Below, piece after piece: positions 17,795-26,703 of a stretch of DNA of 64,000 bases. Numbering within the stretch: the stretch's first letter is position 1; every line of letters starts with the position of its first letter. The notes beneath the pieces are model-generated. The model was not told where the DNA came from, searched no databases, and saw only the letters and a program-made list of their open reading frames with translations. A program made the position numbers and the translations under genes. Source of the DNA: JAJECS01 sp965219705 (GTDB lineage Bacteria; Chloroflexota; UBA11872); contig CBDCOK010000005.1 in assembly GCA_965219705.1 (NCBI GenBank), positions 1 to 64,000 on the forward strand, given 5' to 3'.

Positions 17795-20076
17795 TTACCT
17801 TGCTGTGTGCCGAGCGCCCGAAGCCGCAGAAAACGGGCTCCACCTGGATTCACTTGGCTTGAGCTTGGCGGGGTCGATCTTGATCTCGCCGTAGAGGATG
17901 ACGTTCTTCCACTCGATCGGGCTGACATGACGCAGCAGATCGGGGTCGAACGGGAAGTCCGGCGCGGCGGCCAGCCGTGAGATCTCCCGGGCCTGCCAGT
18001 AGACGATGCAGGCGAGAATCAGGGTCAGGCACGAGCACGCGTTCATCTGGTCGTAGACCTCTCGGGCGCTGATGCGCCCTCGCTGCCCGTAGTAGACGGC
18101 CCGCGCCAGGGCGTGGAGCTGCTCGACCTTGAGCAGGCCCCGCCGCACCTTCGCCCGCAGTTGCGGCTCGGACATGTACTGCAGCACGAATTCGGTCTTC
18201 AGCGCGTCCGAGCTCCCGGTTGGCGGCGTAGAAGCGGTTCGACGCCTAGAAGCGGTTGAGCCTCTGCAGGGCGGCCGACGCCGTGGCGTTCCCCGCGGGG
18301 AACGCCGCGTAGAGCTGGCCGATGCGGTCCCACTGCTCGGCGATGAGGCGGAAGTTCACCGCCCGCCGCCCGCGCTGGAGGACCGGCTCGAGAACGCCGT
18401 GGTCGCGGCCCGGGTCGGCGCAGTAGATCCGCTGGCGGTGCAGGCTGCGGATGCGCGGGCAGAACCGCTGCCGACCATCCCGAAGGCCGCGAAGTTGATC
18501 TCGGTGTAGCCGTGGGTGTCAGTGTAGTGCTCTTCGAGGTCGAGGTCGCTCTCGTGGTAGAGCACGCCGTCGAGCACGAAGGGCGCGTCGCGGTCGGTGC
18601 ACTCGATCGGGTGGCTGTAGAACGGGGCGTAGTTGTCGGCGACGAAGGAGTAGAACTCGAGGGCGAAGTCGTTAAAGCGCGTGCTGTAGGTCCGCTGCAG
18701 CACCTTGTGCGGCATGGCGAAGTGCTGCCCGTCGCTGGCCGACGTCGTGCCGTCGCCCCAATGGCCGGCGGCGTCGAGGCGGGAGATGCCGTGGACGATG
18801 GCGGCGAGCGCGGCGCGCTGGTTCTCCTCGACGAGACGCCAGTCGCTGACGTACTTGAGCCTTCGGTAAGGCGATGTCGGGGGCGACCTTCTCCATGGTG
18901 TAGAGGCCTGAGGTTGCAGCCGTGGGCGAGGATCGCGGCGAGCAGCGCGCAGACCTCCCCGGGGTCGACCCGCTTCTCGCCGGGCTGCTGGAAGTGGACG
19001 CTGAACCCGAGGTCGTTCTCGACCTCGAATAGGTCGGCGAGCCGGATCGTGCGGCTGCGGGCGTCCAACCAGCGGTGCAGCTCGGCGAGGCTGTCCGATT
19101 GCGCCGGATCGAGGTGCTCGGCCGAGTCCGTCTTCAGCCGCCACCCATCGTCGTCGAACGCGACCGGCCGGTTGTCAGCAACACCCTCCAGGAACCGGTC
19201 GAACGCATCCGACAAACTTCAATCGCTCGACCGCCGCGGTGGGATCGACGGGGAACCCGGTTCGCGCCCAGAACGCTTCGCGGACCTGCTCCCACTGCGC
19301 GGTGGGCAGGAAGAACGCCTCGAACCGGCCGAAGTTCTTCGCGCCGTCGAATGGCGAGGTTGCCGGTCTGGATCTCGTCGCGCACCTTGAGGAACAACGC
19401 GCTCTCCCAGCGGCGGCGATCCGTCACACCGTTGTGGCGGATGAGCGGCTGCAGCGCCGCCGGCGCGAAGTCGAGCGGCGCATCGGGCGGCAGGCCGCGG
19501 CGCCCCGCCGCGCGGTGTTCGCGGTAGGCCCTCAGCGCCGACAGCGTCGGCGACGCGCCCTCGTCCTGCTCGTCGACGAACTTCATCCTGCTCAGAAACG
19601 GCGAGGCGAACTGGCTCAGCCCGGCGTGCCGCTCGACCGTCTGCTCGAAGCGGGCCCTGCGATCGCCCCGCGTCCAGTTCGCCAGGTCGGACTGGTCCTC
19701 GCGCAGCTGCGCCTCCGGCACGGTTGACAGCAGTCGGGCCCGCAGCTCGTCGTCGCCGACGTCGGGATCGAGCAGCACCGCGCCGAGCTGGTCGTAGCGA
19801 TGAACGATCCGGTCGACGGCGTGGCGTTGCGCCTTGAGCATGTCGTCGAGGCGGTTCTCGACCAGCTTGCAATTGCGGTCGAGGAGCTTGCCGTACATGT
19901 CGACGGCCTGGTCGAGCGTGTCGCGCCACGCTTGGTGCAGGAAGCACACCAGCGCGAGGTGGCGGCGCGGGGCCGCCATCTCGCGCACTCGGTCGGCAGA
20001 CGCGGTTCGCACGCTGTGGAACAGGATCCGCTGATAGTTGCCCTTGACCCAGGCCACGTCGATTTCCAGTACGCCG
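17795..20076 (-). pseudogene. tnpA: Tn3-family transposase tnpA, frameshifted
   Basis: Successive reverse frames carry consecutive Tn3 transposase blocks: EIDVAWVKGNYQRILFHSVR, then GHWGDGTTSASDGQHFAMPH, then FVADNYAPFYSHPIECTDRD, then DLDLEEHYTDTHGYTEINFA, and finally LLRHVSPIEWKNVILYG near 17900. They lie in at least three frames, and a small duplication near 18240 introduces a stop. The N-terminal DUF4158 region is missing because of the deletion that joins it to tnpR. It is inactive. Confidence 0.85.
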
Positions 20077-20325
20077 GCTGAGGTCGAGCGCGACCTGATC
20101 TCCGAGCGCACCCGCGAGGGCCTCGCCCGGGCCAAGTCCTCGGGCCGGAAGCTCGGGCGCCCGAAGGGCTCGCTGGGCGTCTCACGCCTCGACGGCAAGG
20201 AAGACGAAATCCGGTGCTTCCTCGAGCTGGGCGTCTCCAAGACCGCCATCGCCAAGATCACCGGCGTGTCCCGGACCGCCCTCTACAGCTTCATGAGCAC
20301 CCGAGGCCTCCGGCCGAGCCGTTAG
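20077..20325 (+). pseudogene. tnpR: Serine resolvase tnpR, C-terminal part
   Basis: The frame reads AEVERDLISERTREGLARAK, then GRKLGRPKGS and the HTH end GVSKTAIAKITGVSRTALYS. These are the helix E and DNA-binding domain of Tn3 resolvases. The catalytic N-terminus with the active serine is deleted. The stop codon lies inside the terminal repeat. A sister fragment is at 31903-32010. Confidence 0.8.
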
Positions 20326-20357
20326 CGTGTATCACAACACGAATGTTGTCGGTACCC
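20322..20357 (-). repeat. Tn3-family terminal inverted repeat (tnpR side)
   Basis: This is the inverse of the repeat at 17744, ending GGTACCC at 20357. The resolvase stop TAG (20323-20325) is part of it. Confidence 0.85.
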
Positions 20358-20485
20358 TACGATGGACAGCGCTCGGTCGAACGCGTCGCCTTCCACGTGC
20401 CAGCGACCCGAAGGTACGGCCTTGGGTTCCGCCGCAGGAGTGCCCCGTGTTGGTGTGCATGCCGGTCGGTAACGTTGGGTGGTCT

Positions 20486-20539
20486 GGAAGGTAGGAGCGG
20501 CGCGCCGCGTCAGCGGCAAGCGTGCCGCCTCTACCTTCC
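20486..20539. other. Inverted repeat beside the iterons, candidate ssi or oriV hairpin
   Basis: Arms GGAAGGTAGGAGCGGC and GCCGCCTCTACCTTCC pair at 14 of 16 positions around a 22-nt loop. IncQ-type origins carry hairpin single-strand initiation sites near their iterons, so this is a plausible ssi-like element. A short 9-bp tandem repeat (GGGGAGATC, 20555-20590) follows. A terminator is an alternative. Confidence 0.45.
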
Positions 20540-20627
20540 CTCTCCCCTTTCCGGGGAGATCGGGGAGATCGGGAAGATCGGGCAGGGCCAAACACCCTCT
20601 GTAAACACTGGCCTTATCAATGTTGTT

Positions 20628-21055
20628 CTGCACCTGTTGACCACGATTTCTGCACCTGTTGACCACGTTACCCGCACCTGTTGACCACGTTGCCCGCACA
20701 GGCTGACCACGCGCTTTCTACTGCGGGGAGTGTCCCAGGTCGGATGCCTTCCTGGCCTGCGGTGGTGAGCACGCGCCAGCGGTCGCTCGACAAGTGTCCC
20801 GCACCTGTTGACCACGTTTTCCCGCACAGGCTGACCACGCGCTTTCTACTGTGAAGACAACGCGGGGCCGCGGCGGGGAGTGTCCCAGGTCGGATGCCTT
20901 CCTGGCCTGCGGTGGTGAGCACGCGCCAGCGGTTGCTCGACGAGCGTCCCGCACCTGTTGACCACGTTTTCCCGCACCGGCTGACCGCACCTTTCCTCGC
21001 ACCTGTTGACCGCGTCGCTCGCACCTGTTGACCACATTTTCACTGCTTTCGACTC
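20628..21055. repeat. Iteron array, candidate oriV
   Basis: Four tandem 22-bp units at 20628-20715 share GCAC(C/A)(T/G)G(T/C)TGACCACG. Further units occur within two longer ~120-160-bp repeats (20716-20980) and in a final cluster (20959-21055), giving about ten iterons. The array lies just beyond the 3' end of the initiator gene. Iteron arrays bind Rep proteins and define plasmid origins. Part of the longer unit recurs at 50405-50520. Confidence 0.8.
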
Positions 21056-22314
21056 GGTGCGAAGATCTGCACACAACCGTCGCGGAACGTCCTGAGGTCG
21101 ATCACACCATCGCCGTGGAGACGCTCAAGGGCTGCTCGGGCTCGCCTGCGGTTTTCGTGATGCTCCGCGTGCAGGCCGACGAGGCGGCGCACGGCGTCGT
21201 CGGTCAGCTTCCCAACGAATTTCGCGGCCGGATTAGGGACGGTCTCTGTCATGCTGCGGACAATACGCCCGCGCTTGCCGTGTATTGCCCGACCGTCGTG
21301 GTCGACCTTCGGCGCGCCGATTTCCATCGTGATCCCGTGGCCCTTCCGGGCGCTGTAGTCGAGCACGGCGCATACGCTGAGGTACGCGCGGTAAAGCGGT
21401 GCGGATTCAGCACCATAAACGCGCAGTTGGTCCCAGTTAACCCGCGCGCCGCGCGCCGCAGAAGCAGGGATCGCCACACGGAGCACGACGGACGCCCGGC
21501 CCCGGTCCCACGAGCGCGGAATCACGAACGCGTTGACCACCTGCACTCCGACCATGTGACCGCCGACCTCGATTGGGACCCGCAACCGGTCGAGATTCCT
21601 TAACGACTGACGGAACGATTCCCAACCCCGCCGGCGATTGGAGCGATCCCAGCCATTCGGATACAGCCACTCAGCCAGTTCACCAACGGCGATGGGGATC
21701 CGCACGTCGCGCCCGTCGCGCGCGGTTTCCGGCACGGACAACAACGCGCCCACGAACACGCGGAGATCCAGAGGAGCGCCGCGGCCTGGTCGTTCGGTTT
21801 CGCCGCCGGCTTGGTCGTAGAGCGACAACAGCCACGAAGGACACCCACCCACCGGTGCGACCTCGAAGCCAGGAAGCACTTGTTGACCACGGATGGGACC
21901 TGGCATCGGAGCATCGAAGCCGGGAAGCGCCAGAGCTTCTGCCTCGGACACGCGCTGGAAGCGCGGCAGGCCGGCACCTCGGGTCGGTTTGACGACAACC
22001 TCGCGTTGTTGCCATCCGGCGACGAACGCCAGGACCGGGTGTTCTCGCCATTCGGTCTTCGTGTCTCGGCCGCTGCTCTCGCACCACTTCACGTACGATT
22101 CGTGAAGACTGATGACGAGGCGATCAAGGCGGTCTGGATCTCCCGCGGTTCGTGGCGTGAACGGTACGCCTAGCGCTTGCCACACTTCAGCTGGTGACCT
22201 TGGAACCCATGCAGCGAGATCGGCAAGGGTGGGCGCCGGCGCATGCGGGTTCAGCTTCTCGGCGAGGCCGCGCAGGATGGCTTCACTCGAAGGGATTGGT
22301 GTCACTGTTCCCAT
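21040..22314 (-). CDS. Plasmid replication initiator (RepC-like)
   Basis: About 424 residues from the ATG at 22314, which has AAGGT upstream; the frame could also start at 22338. It ends inside the iteron region. The central part has winged-helix features (IPIAVGELAEWLYPNGWDRS, FRQSLRNLDRLRVPIEVGG) and the C-terminus another helical DNA-binding segment (DDAVRRLVGLHAEHHENRRR). Position next to iterons, and downstream of a RepA-like helicase and a primase, supports the role of binding the iterons and opening the origin. It overlaps the helicase gene by about 30 bp. The family assignment rests on context as much as on motifs. Confidence 0.65.
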   Translation of the reverse strand: MGTVTPIPSSEAILRGLAEKLNPHAPAPTLADLAAWVPRSPAEVWQALGVPFTPRTAGDPDRLDRLVISLHESYVKWCESSGRDTKTEWREHPVLAFVAGWQQREVVVKPTRGAGLPRFQRVSEAEALALPGFDAPMPGPIRGQQVLPGFEVAPVGGCPSWLLSLYDQAGGETERPGRGAPLDLRVFVGALLSVPETARDGRDVRIPIAVGELAEWLYPNGWDRSNRRRGWESFRQSLRNLDRLRVPIEVGGHMVGVQVVNAFVIPRSWDRGRASVVLRVAIPASAARGARVNWDQLRVYGAESAPLYRAYLSVCAVLDYSARKGHGITMEIGAPKVDHDGRAIHGKRGRIVRSMTETVPNPAAKFVGKLTDDAVRRLVGLHAEHHENRRRARAALERLHGDGVIDLRTFRDGCVQIFAPSRKQ

Positions 22315-23443
22315 TTCGAACCTTCTTCGCAGCGGCACGTCCCTCTGCCTTCGCCCGGGTCTCGCGTTCGACCGCTTCCCGTAGCGAGGCGGTTTCCCAT
22401 TCGCCGCGCATGGACGCTACTGTGCTCGGCACCAAGTCGTCGCCGTACGCTCGAAATCCCGCGAACGGCTGCCCGGTGTCGCTGCCGCCGATGGCAACAA
22501 GCACCCTACCCCAGCCAGCTCGGCCATTGTTTACCTTCAACGCCTGAAGCAGCCGCTCGTTGGTTCCGCTGTTCGTGAACAGGTAGATTACGGCTCGCGC
22601 CGCGTCGAACCAGACGCCGGACCCCGCCACGGCGCCTGCTCCCGGATCGCCGCCTCGCTTCGTCTCGGCTCGCGCTGCCTTCGTGTCGTGGGCGACGAAC
22701 ACGATGCCGACGTCGAAGCGGTCCGATGCGTCCGCGACCGCTGCCATGAATCTGCGCACGGCGCTGCCCTCGTTGACGCTCACGCCTTCGAGCGCGGCCG
22801 ACAAGGGGTCCACGATGATCAGCGACGGCTTGATCTTCTCCACGGCCGTCCAGAGTGCCGCCCAACCCATTGCTGGCCGGATACCCAGGCGTGTTTCCGG
22901 ATCCGCTTCATAAAGTGGCGCCGCCGGGTCGATCACGTGCACGTTGGCTTGCGTATCGTCGGGAATGTTGCAGTTGTCGGAACTGGCGACGTGGCGGAAG
23001 CGATGCCAGGTGCGTCGCGGCCGGTCCTCATAGGACAAGAGGACGACGGGACCAGGTCGAACCCGCAGGCCGCCTGCGGTTCCGAAGGCTGCATCGCAGT
23101 TCGCTGCCCCCACGGCCGTGGCTGCGAGTCCCAGCGTCAGATAGCTCTTTCCGCTTCCTCCTGGAGCCGCAATAATGCATGGTTCGCCGGAGCTGCAGAT
23201 GGCGTCCTTCGCCTCATCGGCGGTTCCGGATGGCGCAACCGCGCCGATGTCGCGCCAGAGAACGGCGGTCGGTGCTGGGCTGTTCCGCCAGTGCGTGATC
23301 GGCCGCGCGACGGGTAAATCGGTGGCCGGCGCGCCAGCTGCGTCCGCATCCCGGTCGCCGGCTTCGAGGGCGCGCATGACAGCTGCCCGCTCGTCTGGGG
23401 TCAGCTCGGTCAACTCGGCCATCGCCCCATCACTCAGTCGCAC
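22283..23443 (-). CDS. RepA-like replicative helicase (AAA_25)
   Basis: A 386-residue RecA-fold ATPase. Walker A is APGGSGKSYLTLGLAA and Walker B is PSLIIVDPLSAALEG; VGIVFVAHDTKA and the following VAGSGVWFDAARAVIYL match motif 3/4 of hexameric RepA helicases such as that of RSF1010. It would unwind plasmid DNA at the origin. The GTG start at 23443 has a GGGAGGCG ribosome-binding site lying inside the end of the primase gene (10-bp overlap), which indicates translational coupling. The C-terminus is charged. Confidence 0.8.
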   Translation of the reverse strand: MRLSDGAMAELTELTPDERAAVMRALEAGDRDADAAGAPATDLPVARPITHWRNSPAPTAVLWRDIGAVAPSGTADEAKDAICSSGEPCIIAAPGGSGKSYLTLGLAATAVGAANCDAAFGTAGGLRVRPGPVVLLSYEDRPRRTWHRFRHVASSDNCNIPDDTQANVHVIDPAAPLYEADPETRLGIRPAMGWAALWTAVEKIKPSLIIVDPLSAALEGVSVNEGSAVRRFMAAVADASDRFDVGIVFVAHDTKAARAETKRGGDPGAGAVAGSGVWFDAARAVIYLFTNSGTNERLLQALKVNNGRAGWGRVLVAIGGSDTGQPFAGFRAYGDDLVPSTVASMRGEWETASLREAVERETRAKAEGRAAAKKVRNGNSDTNPFE

Positions 23444-24444
23444 CGTATCGCCTCCCGTTCTTCCGCCATCTCGCGAGCGACATCAGCCCAGTCCTGGCCC
23501 TTTGGGGCCGCCCGCAACTCCACACCGCGTCCGAGACGCCGAAGCGCTCGAGCAAGCCGCATAGCTGCGAGGTATCCGCCGTCGTCCCCGTCTGTCCACA
23601 ACGTGACCGGCCCTGCGTAGCTGGACACCGTCTGCACCGAGAACCCGGACGTTCCCGGTGCGCCGATCACGGTGTCGCCTGTGCGCCGCAAAGTATCGCG
23701 CCCGAGTAGTTCGACCACGCCCAGCGCGTCGATTGGTCCCTCGACTAGGTGCGTCCGTCCAGTGCGGTCACCGCGGCACGCGACCAGTGCCCGGCCGGCC
23801 ATCAGCGAGCCGCCGACGTTCGGTCGCTTGCGAGGTTCGTCCTCATTGGGAGCCGGGTCGAACCGGACCGGGTCGGCGTTTTGACTGACTGCCTCGATCT
23901 GCAACGCCACGATCGCCCCGGCCGGATCTGATGCTGACGTGAAGCGGTACAGGAGCGCCCCAGTCGCGCCGGTTGGGAGCGGACGTATGCCCTTGAGCCG
24001 TGGCCAGCGGTCCGCAGGGCACCATCGGACTGATGGTGGCAGCATCGTGCACCCGGTTCGCCGTGCGAGGTAGCGCCCCCCGGCAGTCCCGCTCTCTGCT
24101 GGCTCGCCAGCTGCCCATAGCGCAACCAGGTGATCCAGAGGCCGTCGCGATTGAGCGAGGGGCGGCTTGTACGTTTCCAGTTGGCGTTCAGGTGTGTTGA
24201 AGTCGCCGACAGCGGCAAGCAACTCGCCGAAGGGCGCCTCACACACACGGCAGGTCAGCAGGACACTGGCTGTATCCCCTGGTCTGGCCCAACAACGATC
24301 ACGGCCTCCACAGAGGGGACAGGGGCCTTTCAACTCCGAACCGCTGCGCCGCCAACCGGGACGCTGAAGCAGAACGCGCTCGAGTTCGGACCATTCAACG
24401 CCCGGGGATCGTCCTGCGGAATATGTCCCTACCTCTCCCGCCAT
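23434..24444 (-). CDS. Zinc-finger/Toprim primase
   Basis: About 336 residues from the ATG at 24444. The N-terminus has a CHC2-like zinc ribbon, CPLCGGRDRCW with a second pair CRVC. The Toprim domain shows LVEGPIDALGVVEL (catalytic Glu) and LWTDGDDGGYLAAMRLA (DxD). Such proteins make primers for plasmid or phage replication. It is encoded directly upstream of the RepA-like helicase, giving a primase-helicase-initiator module. An alternative start at 24483 would extend it by 13 residues. Confidence 0.8.
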   Translation of the reverse strand: MAGEVGTYSAGRSPGVEWSELERVLLQRPGWRRSGSELKGPCPLCGGRDRCWARPGDTASVLLTCRVCEAPFGELLAAVGDFNTPERQLETYKPPLAQSRRPLDHLVALWAAGEPAESGTAGGRYLARRTGCTMLPPSVRWCPADRWPRLKGIRPLPTGATGALLYRFTSASDPAGAIVALQIEAVSQNADPVRFDPAPNEDEPRKRPNVGGSLMAGRALVACRGDRTGRTHLVEGPIDALGVVELLGRDTLRRTGDTVIGAPGTSGFSVQTVSSYAGPVTLWTDGDDGGYLAAMRLARALRRLGRGVELRAAPKGQDWADVAREMAEEREAIRCD

Positions 24445-24760
24445 GTGGTTCCTCCGCGTGCAGTTCGGCAACCACGCTCCCAAGCCTCATGCGATCGTCT
24501 GCCAGTGCCTCCACCGCGCCGACGTAATACGCGAGCGTCGACGTGACGACCATCTGGATCGCCGCCCGGAACTTTGTCGTCGGCTGCCACGCTCGCACCG
24601 CGGCGTCGTCACCCTCGTCGGGTTGCTCCGCGAGAGCCACGATGGCCAGCGTCTCCGCTGGGCTGACGATGCCGCGCGCGCATCGCTCTTCGAGGAGAAG
24701 CACCGCCGCCGCAACCAGGTCGCGGAACTCGGGGTCGCCGGCGAGCTCGTCAAGGGTCAT
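24395..24760 (-). CDS. Unknown plasmid-backbone protein
   Basis: This 121-residue acidic, helical protein starts MTLDELAGDPEFRDLVAAAV and has AGAGGATC upstream as ribosome-binding site. No family was recognised. It sits between the RHH gene and the primase, overlapping the primase start by 50 bp, and a copy of the operator-like TACTACA repeat lies in front of it (24804-24832). A role in replication or copy control is only a guess from position. Confidence 0.55.
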   Translation of the reverse strand: MTLDELAGDPEFRDLVAAAVLLLEERCARGIVSPAETLAIVALAEQPDEGDDAAVRAWQPTTKFRAAIQMVVTSTLAYYVGAVEALADDRMRLGSVVAELHAEEPHGGRGRDIFRRTIPGR

Positions 24761-24803
24761 TGGCTGATCCTCTCCCTTGTCTTTGAAAGGATAGAGTCAC
24801 TGC

Positions 24804-24832
24804 GCTACATGTCTATATGTGTACTATTGCGC
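24804..24832 (-). promoter_or_regulatory. Operator-like repeat before the 121-residue gene
   Basis: GCTACATGTCTATATGTGTA is a diverged member of the TACTACA-x-GTxTACA repeats found at 25741, 26101, 26224 and 26617. It overlaps the end of the upstream RHH gene. Confidence 0.4.
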
Positions 24833-25081
24833 GATCTCCGGTCGCCCGTACTTCGCGAATACCGCATTCAGCCCTTCGCAGACCAGAGCGTGTACCGTCG
24901 TTCCATGCTCGGCCGCCAGAATCTTCACCTGTGTTCGCACTCCGCCGTCGACATGGATCGTAAGCGCGACCGTGCTGTCACGCCGGCGCGCACTCGCCGG
25001 CTTCCTGGACCGTGGCGCTCGCGCACTCTGGGCGGCTTCCTGCACTGCGGCCGTCACGACCGAGAGGTCAGGACGAGGCAT
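24824..25081 (-). CDS. Ribbon-helix-helix protein, ParG-like partition partner
   Basis: An 85-residue protein with a basic flexible N-terminus (APRSRKPASARRRDSTVALT) followed by a ribbon-helix-helix: VALTIHVDGGVRTQVKILAA and EHGTTVHALVCEGLNAV. Small RHH proteins directly downstream of parA (here overlapping its stop by 14 bp) act as the centromere-binding partner and operon repressor, as ParG does. The operator-like repeats upstream of parA are the likely binding sites, by inference. Confidence 0.7.
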   Translation of the reverse strand: MPRPDLSVVTAAVQEAAQSARAPRSRKPASARRRDSTVALTIHVDGGVRTQVKILAAEHGTTVHALVCEGLNAVFAKYGRPEIAQ

Positions 25082-25730
25082 CGTCTACAGTTCCTTTCAC
25101 CAAGTCTGGGTCTCTCAGGACACGAGCCAGCCACCGCACGACCAAGCCCACCTCATCCGCGGCCCGTCCCCGTCGCGCATACTCCGTGACTCCCAAGCCC
25201 AGGGCGCCGGCGTCCCCCCACGCGGCACGGTGTCCGAGCGTGTACGGACACACGGGCAGACCGAACCGCACGAGCGCCTTCTTGGCTTCCCCGGCCCGCG
25301 GCCCCCGAGGGGGAACCGCGTTCAGGACACTCACGGCAAGCGGGTCGCCCGCCAGGGCCAGCAACCGCTGTGCGGCCGGAATCGTCTCCAGGTCGAGGAT
25401 CTGCGCACGGCATGGAATGACCACCAGGTTGGCCACCTGCGCCGCCTCAAGCGCCGCCGCTTCAGATCGCGGCGGCGTGTCGATCACCACCAGGTCGACG
25501 CCTTGCTCCACAGCCGCCTTGATGGCGTGCTCAAGGCGCGCCGGCTGGACATCCATCACCACGGGTGCAGCGTCCTGGCGGCGGTCCCTCCAACGACAGG
25601 CGCTCGCCTGCGGGTCCGCATCCAGCACAACGACCGTCTGCCCCTCGCCAACGGCCTCGACGGCCAGCGCCACGGCAATGCTCGTCTTGCCAACGCCGCC
25701 TTTCTGCGCAACCAGCGATATCACTTTCAT
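25068..25730 (-). CDS. parA: Plasmid partition ATPase ParA
   Basis: A 220-residue ParA/MinD-type P-loop ATPase without an N-terminal HTH. It shows the deviant Walker A KGGVGKTSIAVALAVEA at residues 11-27, VVVLDADPQASACRWRDRR, and LVVIDTPPRSEAAALEAA as Walker B. ParA drives segregation of the plasmid in concert with a small DNA-binding partner, here the RHH protein downstream. The promoter region contains a 30-bp repeat at 25741-25770. A decayed second parA piece lies at 26545-26615. Confidence 0.9.
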   Translation of the reverse strand: MKVISLVAQKGGVGKTSIAVALAVEAVGEGQTVVVLDADPQASACRWRDRRQDAAPVVMDVQPARLEHAIKAAVEQGVDLVVIDTPPRSEAAALEAAQVANLVVIPCRAQILDLETIPAAQRLLALAGDPLAVSVLNAVPPRGPRAGEAKKALVRFGLPVCPYTLGHRAAWGDAGALGLGVTEYARRGRAADEVGLVVRWLARVLRDPDLVKGTVDDASS

Positions 25731-25740
25731 GGTGCTCGCC

Positions 25741-25770
25741 TACAATACTACAAGTCTACAATGGTACCGG
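25741..25770 (-). promoter_or_regulatory. parA promoter/operator repeat
   Basis: A 30-bp element starting TACAATACTACAAGTCTACA and ending TGGTACCGG lies 10 bp upstream of the parA ATG. It matches 26224-26253 at 26 of 30 positions. Reverse-strand TTGTAG and TATTGT hexamers could serve as promoter elements. It may also be the partition centromere. Confidence 0.55.
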
Positions 25771-25789
25771 CGAAGCCGACGCTTCACCA

Positions 25790-26017
25790 TCACGCCACTC
25801 CCCGCAGCTCGTCCAGGATCCCGCGCAACTCCGCACGCTGGTCGACGAGGCCGCCCGGCGCGCTGATGAACGTCCCCGGCGCGAGCGTGAAGTCCGGCAG
25901 CACGACGCCGATGGGCGTCGAGACAGTGCCGACGCGCCGGATGATATCGATCGTGCCGTCGGCCTGTCGGACCGCGAAGAAGTGACGGCCCGGTTGCTCC
26001 AGCTGCCGGACCGCCAA
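25790..26017 (-). CDS. 75-residue protein upstream of parA
   Basis: The frame starts at a TTG and encodes a small beta-rich protein containing HFFAVRQADGTIDIIRRVGT and VVLPDFTLAPGTFISAPGGL. No family was recognised. Operator-like repeats lie upstream at 26101-26146 and 26224-26253. The weak start suggests the N-terminus may be truncated. Confidence 0.4.
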   Translation of the reverse strand: MAVRQLEQPGRHFFAVRQADGTIDIIRRVGTVSTPIGVVLPDFTLAPGTFISAPGGLVDQRAELRGILDELRGVA

Positions 26018-26100
26018 CGCTAGGCGTGTGTGAACGTGCGGCTCGCGAATTGTCTCTTCACGCTGTTACCCCCCTCAAGGATCAATACGTCTACATATCG

Positions 26101-26253
26101 ACACTACTATATGTATACATCGAGACCCCTATACCACTGGTACCGGCACGCCCCCGAGGCGAATGGCGAGACGAATTCGACGCCGCGGGCACACCGGCCG
26201 CTCAAGATCCCCGCTCGCCTGCCTACAGTACTACACGTATACACTGGTACCGG
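26101..26253 (-). promoter_or_regulatory. Two further copies of the par operator-like repeat
   Basis: 26224-26253 (TACAGTACTACACGTATACA then CTGGTACCGG) is nearly the same as the parA-proximal element. 26101-26146 has the same two halves separated by about 14 bp. Sequence after each (26160-26220 and 26320-26375) is also duplicated. Confidence 0.5.
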
Positions 26254-26544
26254 GGCACGGCCGAGACTTCACGGAACAACGCTAGGCGGGTTGAAGCAGA
26301 ATCGAGACGATGGACCGCGAATGGCGAGACCGAATTCGACGCCGCAGCACGCCGACCGCTCAAGACCCGCCTGCGGTATCGCCTTTCGTCCACACGTACA
26401 AAGCCGGTGCTCGACGACGAGCCGTACCGGTCGTTCGATAGCACGGCGGAGTATCGACGCTGGTGCAACGAGCACCTGTCCGATTGGCTGGGCTATGGGG
26501 AGCGATTAGCCACAGGCAGGTCGAGGACCTGCGAGACGGCCTCG

Positions 26545-26654
26545 CGAGTCCGCATTCAGCACACAACGCCGTCGTCTGCCCCCTCGCCAACAACCTCGAC
26601 GGCCAGCCCATAGTGCTACACTACTACAGTACTACATGTAGATATTCGTACCGC
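26545..26654 (-). pseudogene. parA scrap with its operator-like repeat
   Basis: 26545-26615 is homologous to the 5' coding part of parA (25612-25680), and an operator-like repeat with TACAGTACTACATGTAGA follows at 26617-26654, mirroring the intact parA. The rest of this second parA is gone. Confidence 0.55.
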
Positions 26655-26703
26655 GTCCCACCTCCTCCCCCTAGTTGTCCTGTATCAATGGTTCGTGAAA
26701 CGT

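Larger units (their letters stand above)
17744..20357. mobile_element. Deleted Tn3-family transposon
   Basis: Terminal repeats at 17744-17781 (GGGTACCGACAACATTC… ending ACGCTAAG) and 20322-20357 (its inverse) bound a 2.6-kb unit. It holds a decayed tnpA on the minus strand and the 3' part of tnpR on the plus strand, joined at about 20077. The central part with the tnpA and tnpR starts and the res site is gone. Flanking 5-bp sequences do not match, so no target duplication is seen. Confidence 0.8.
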
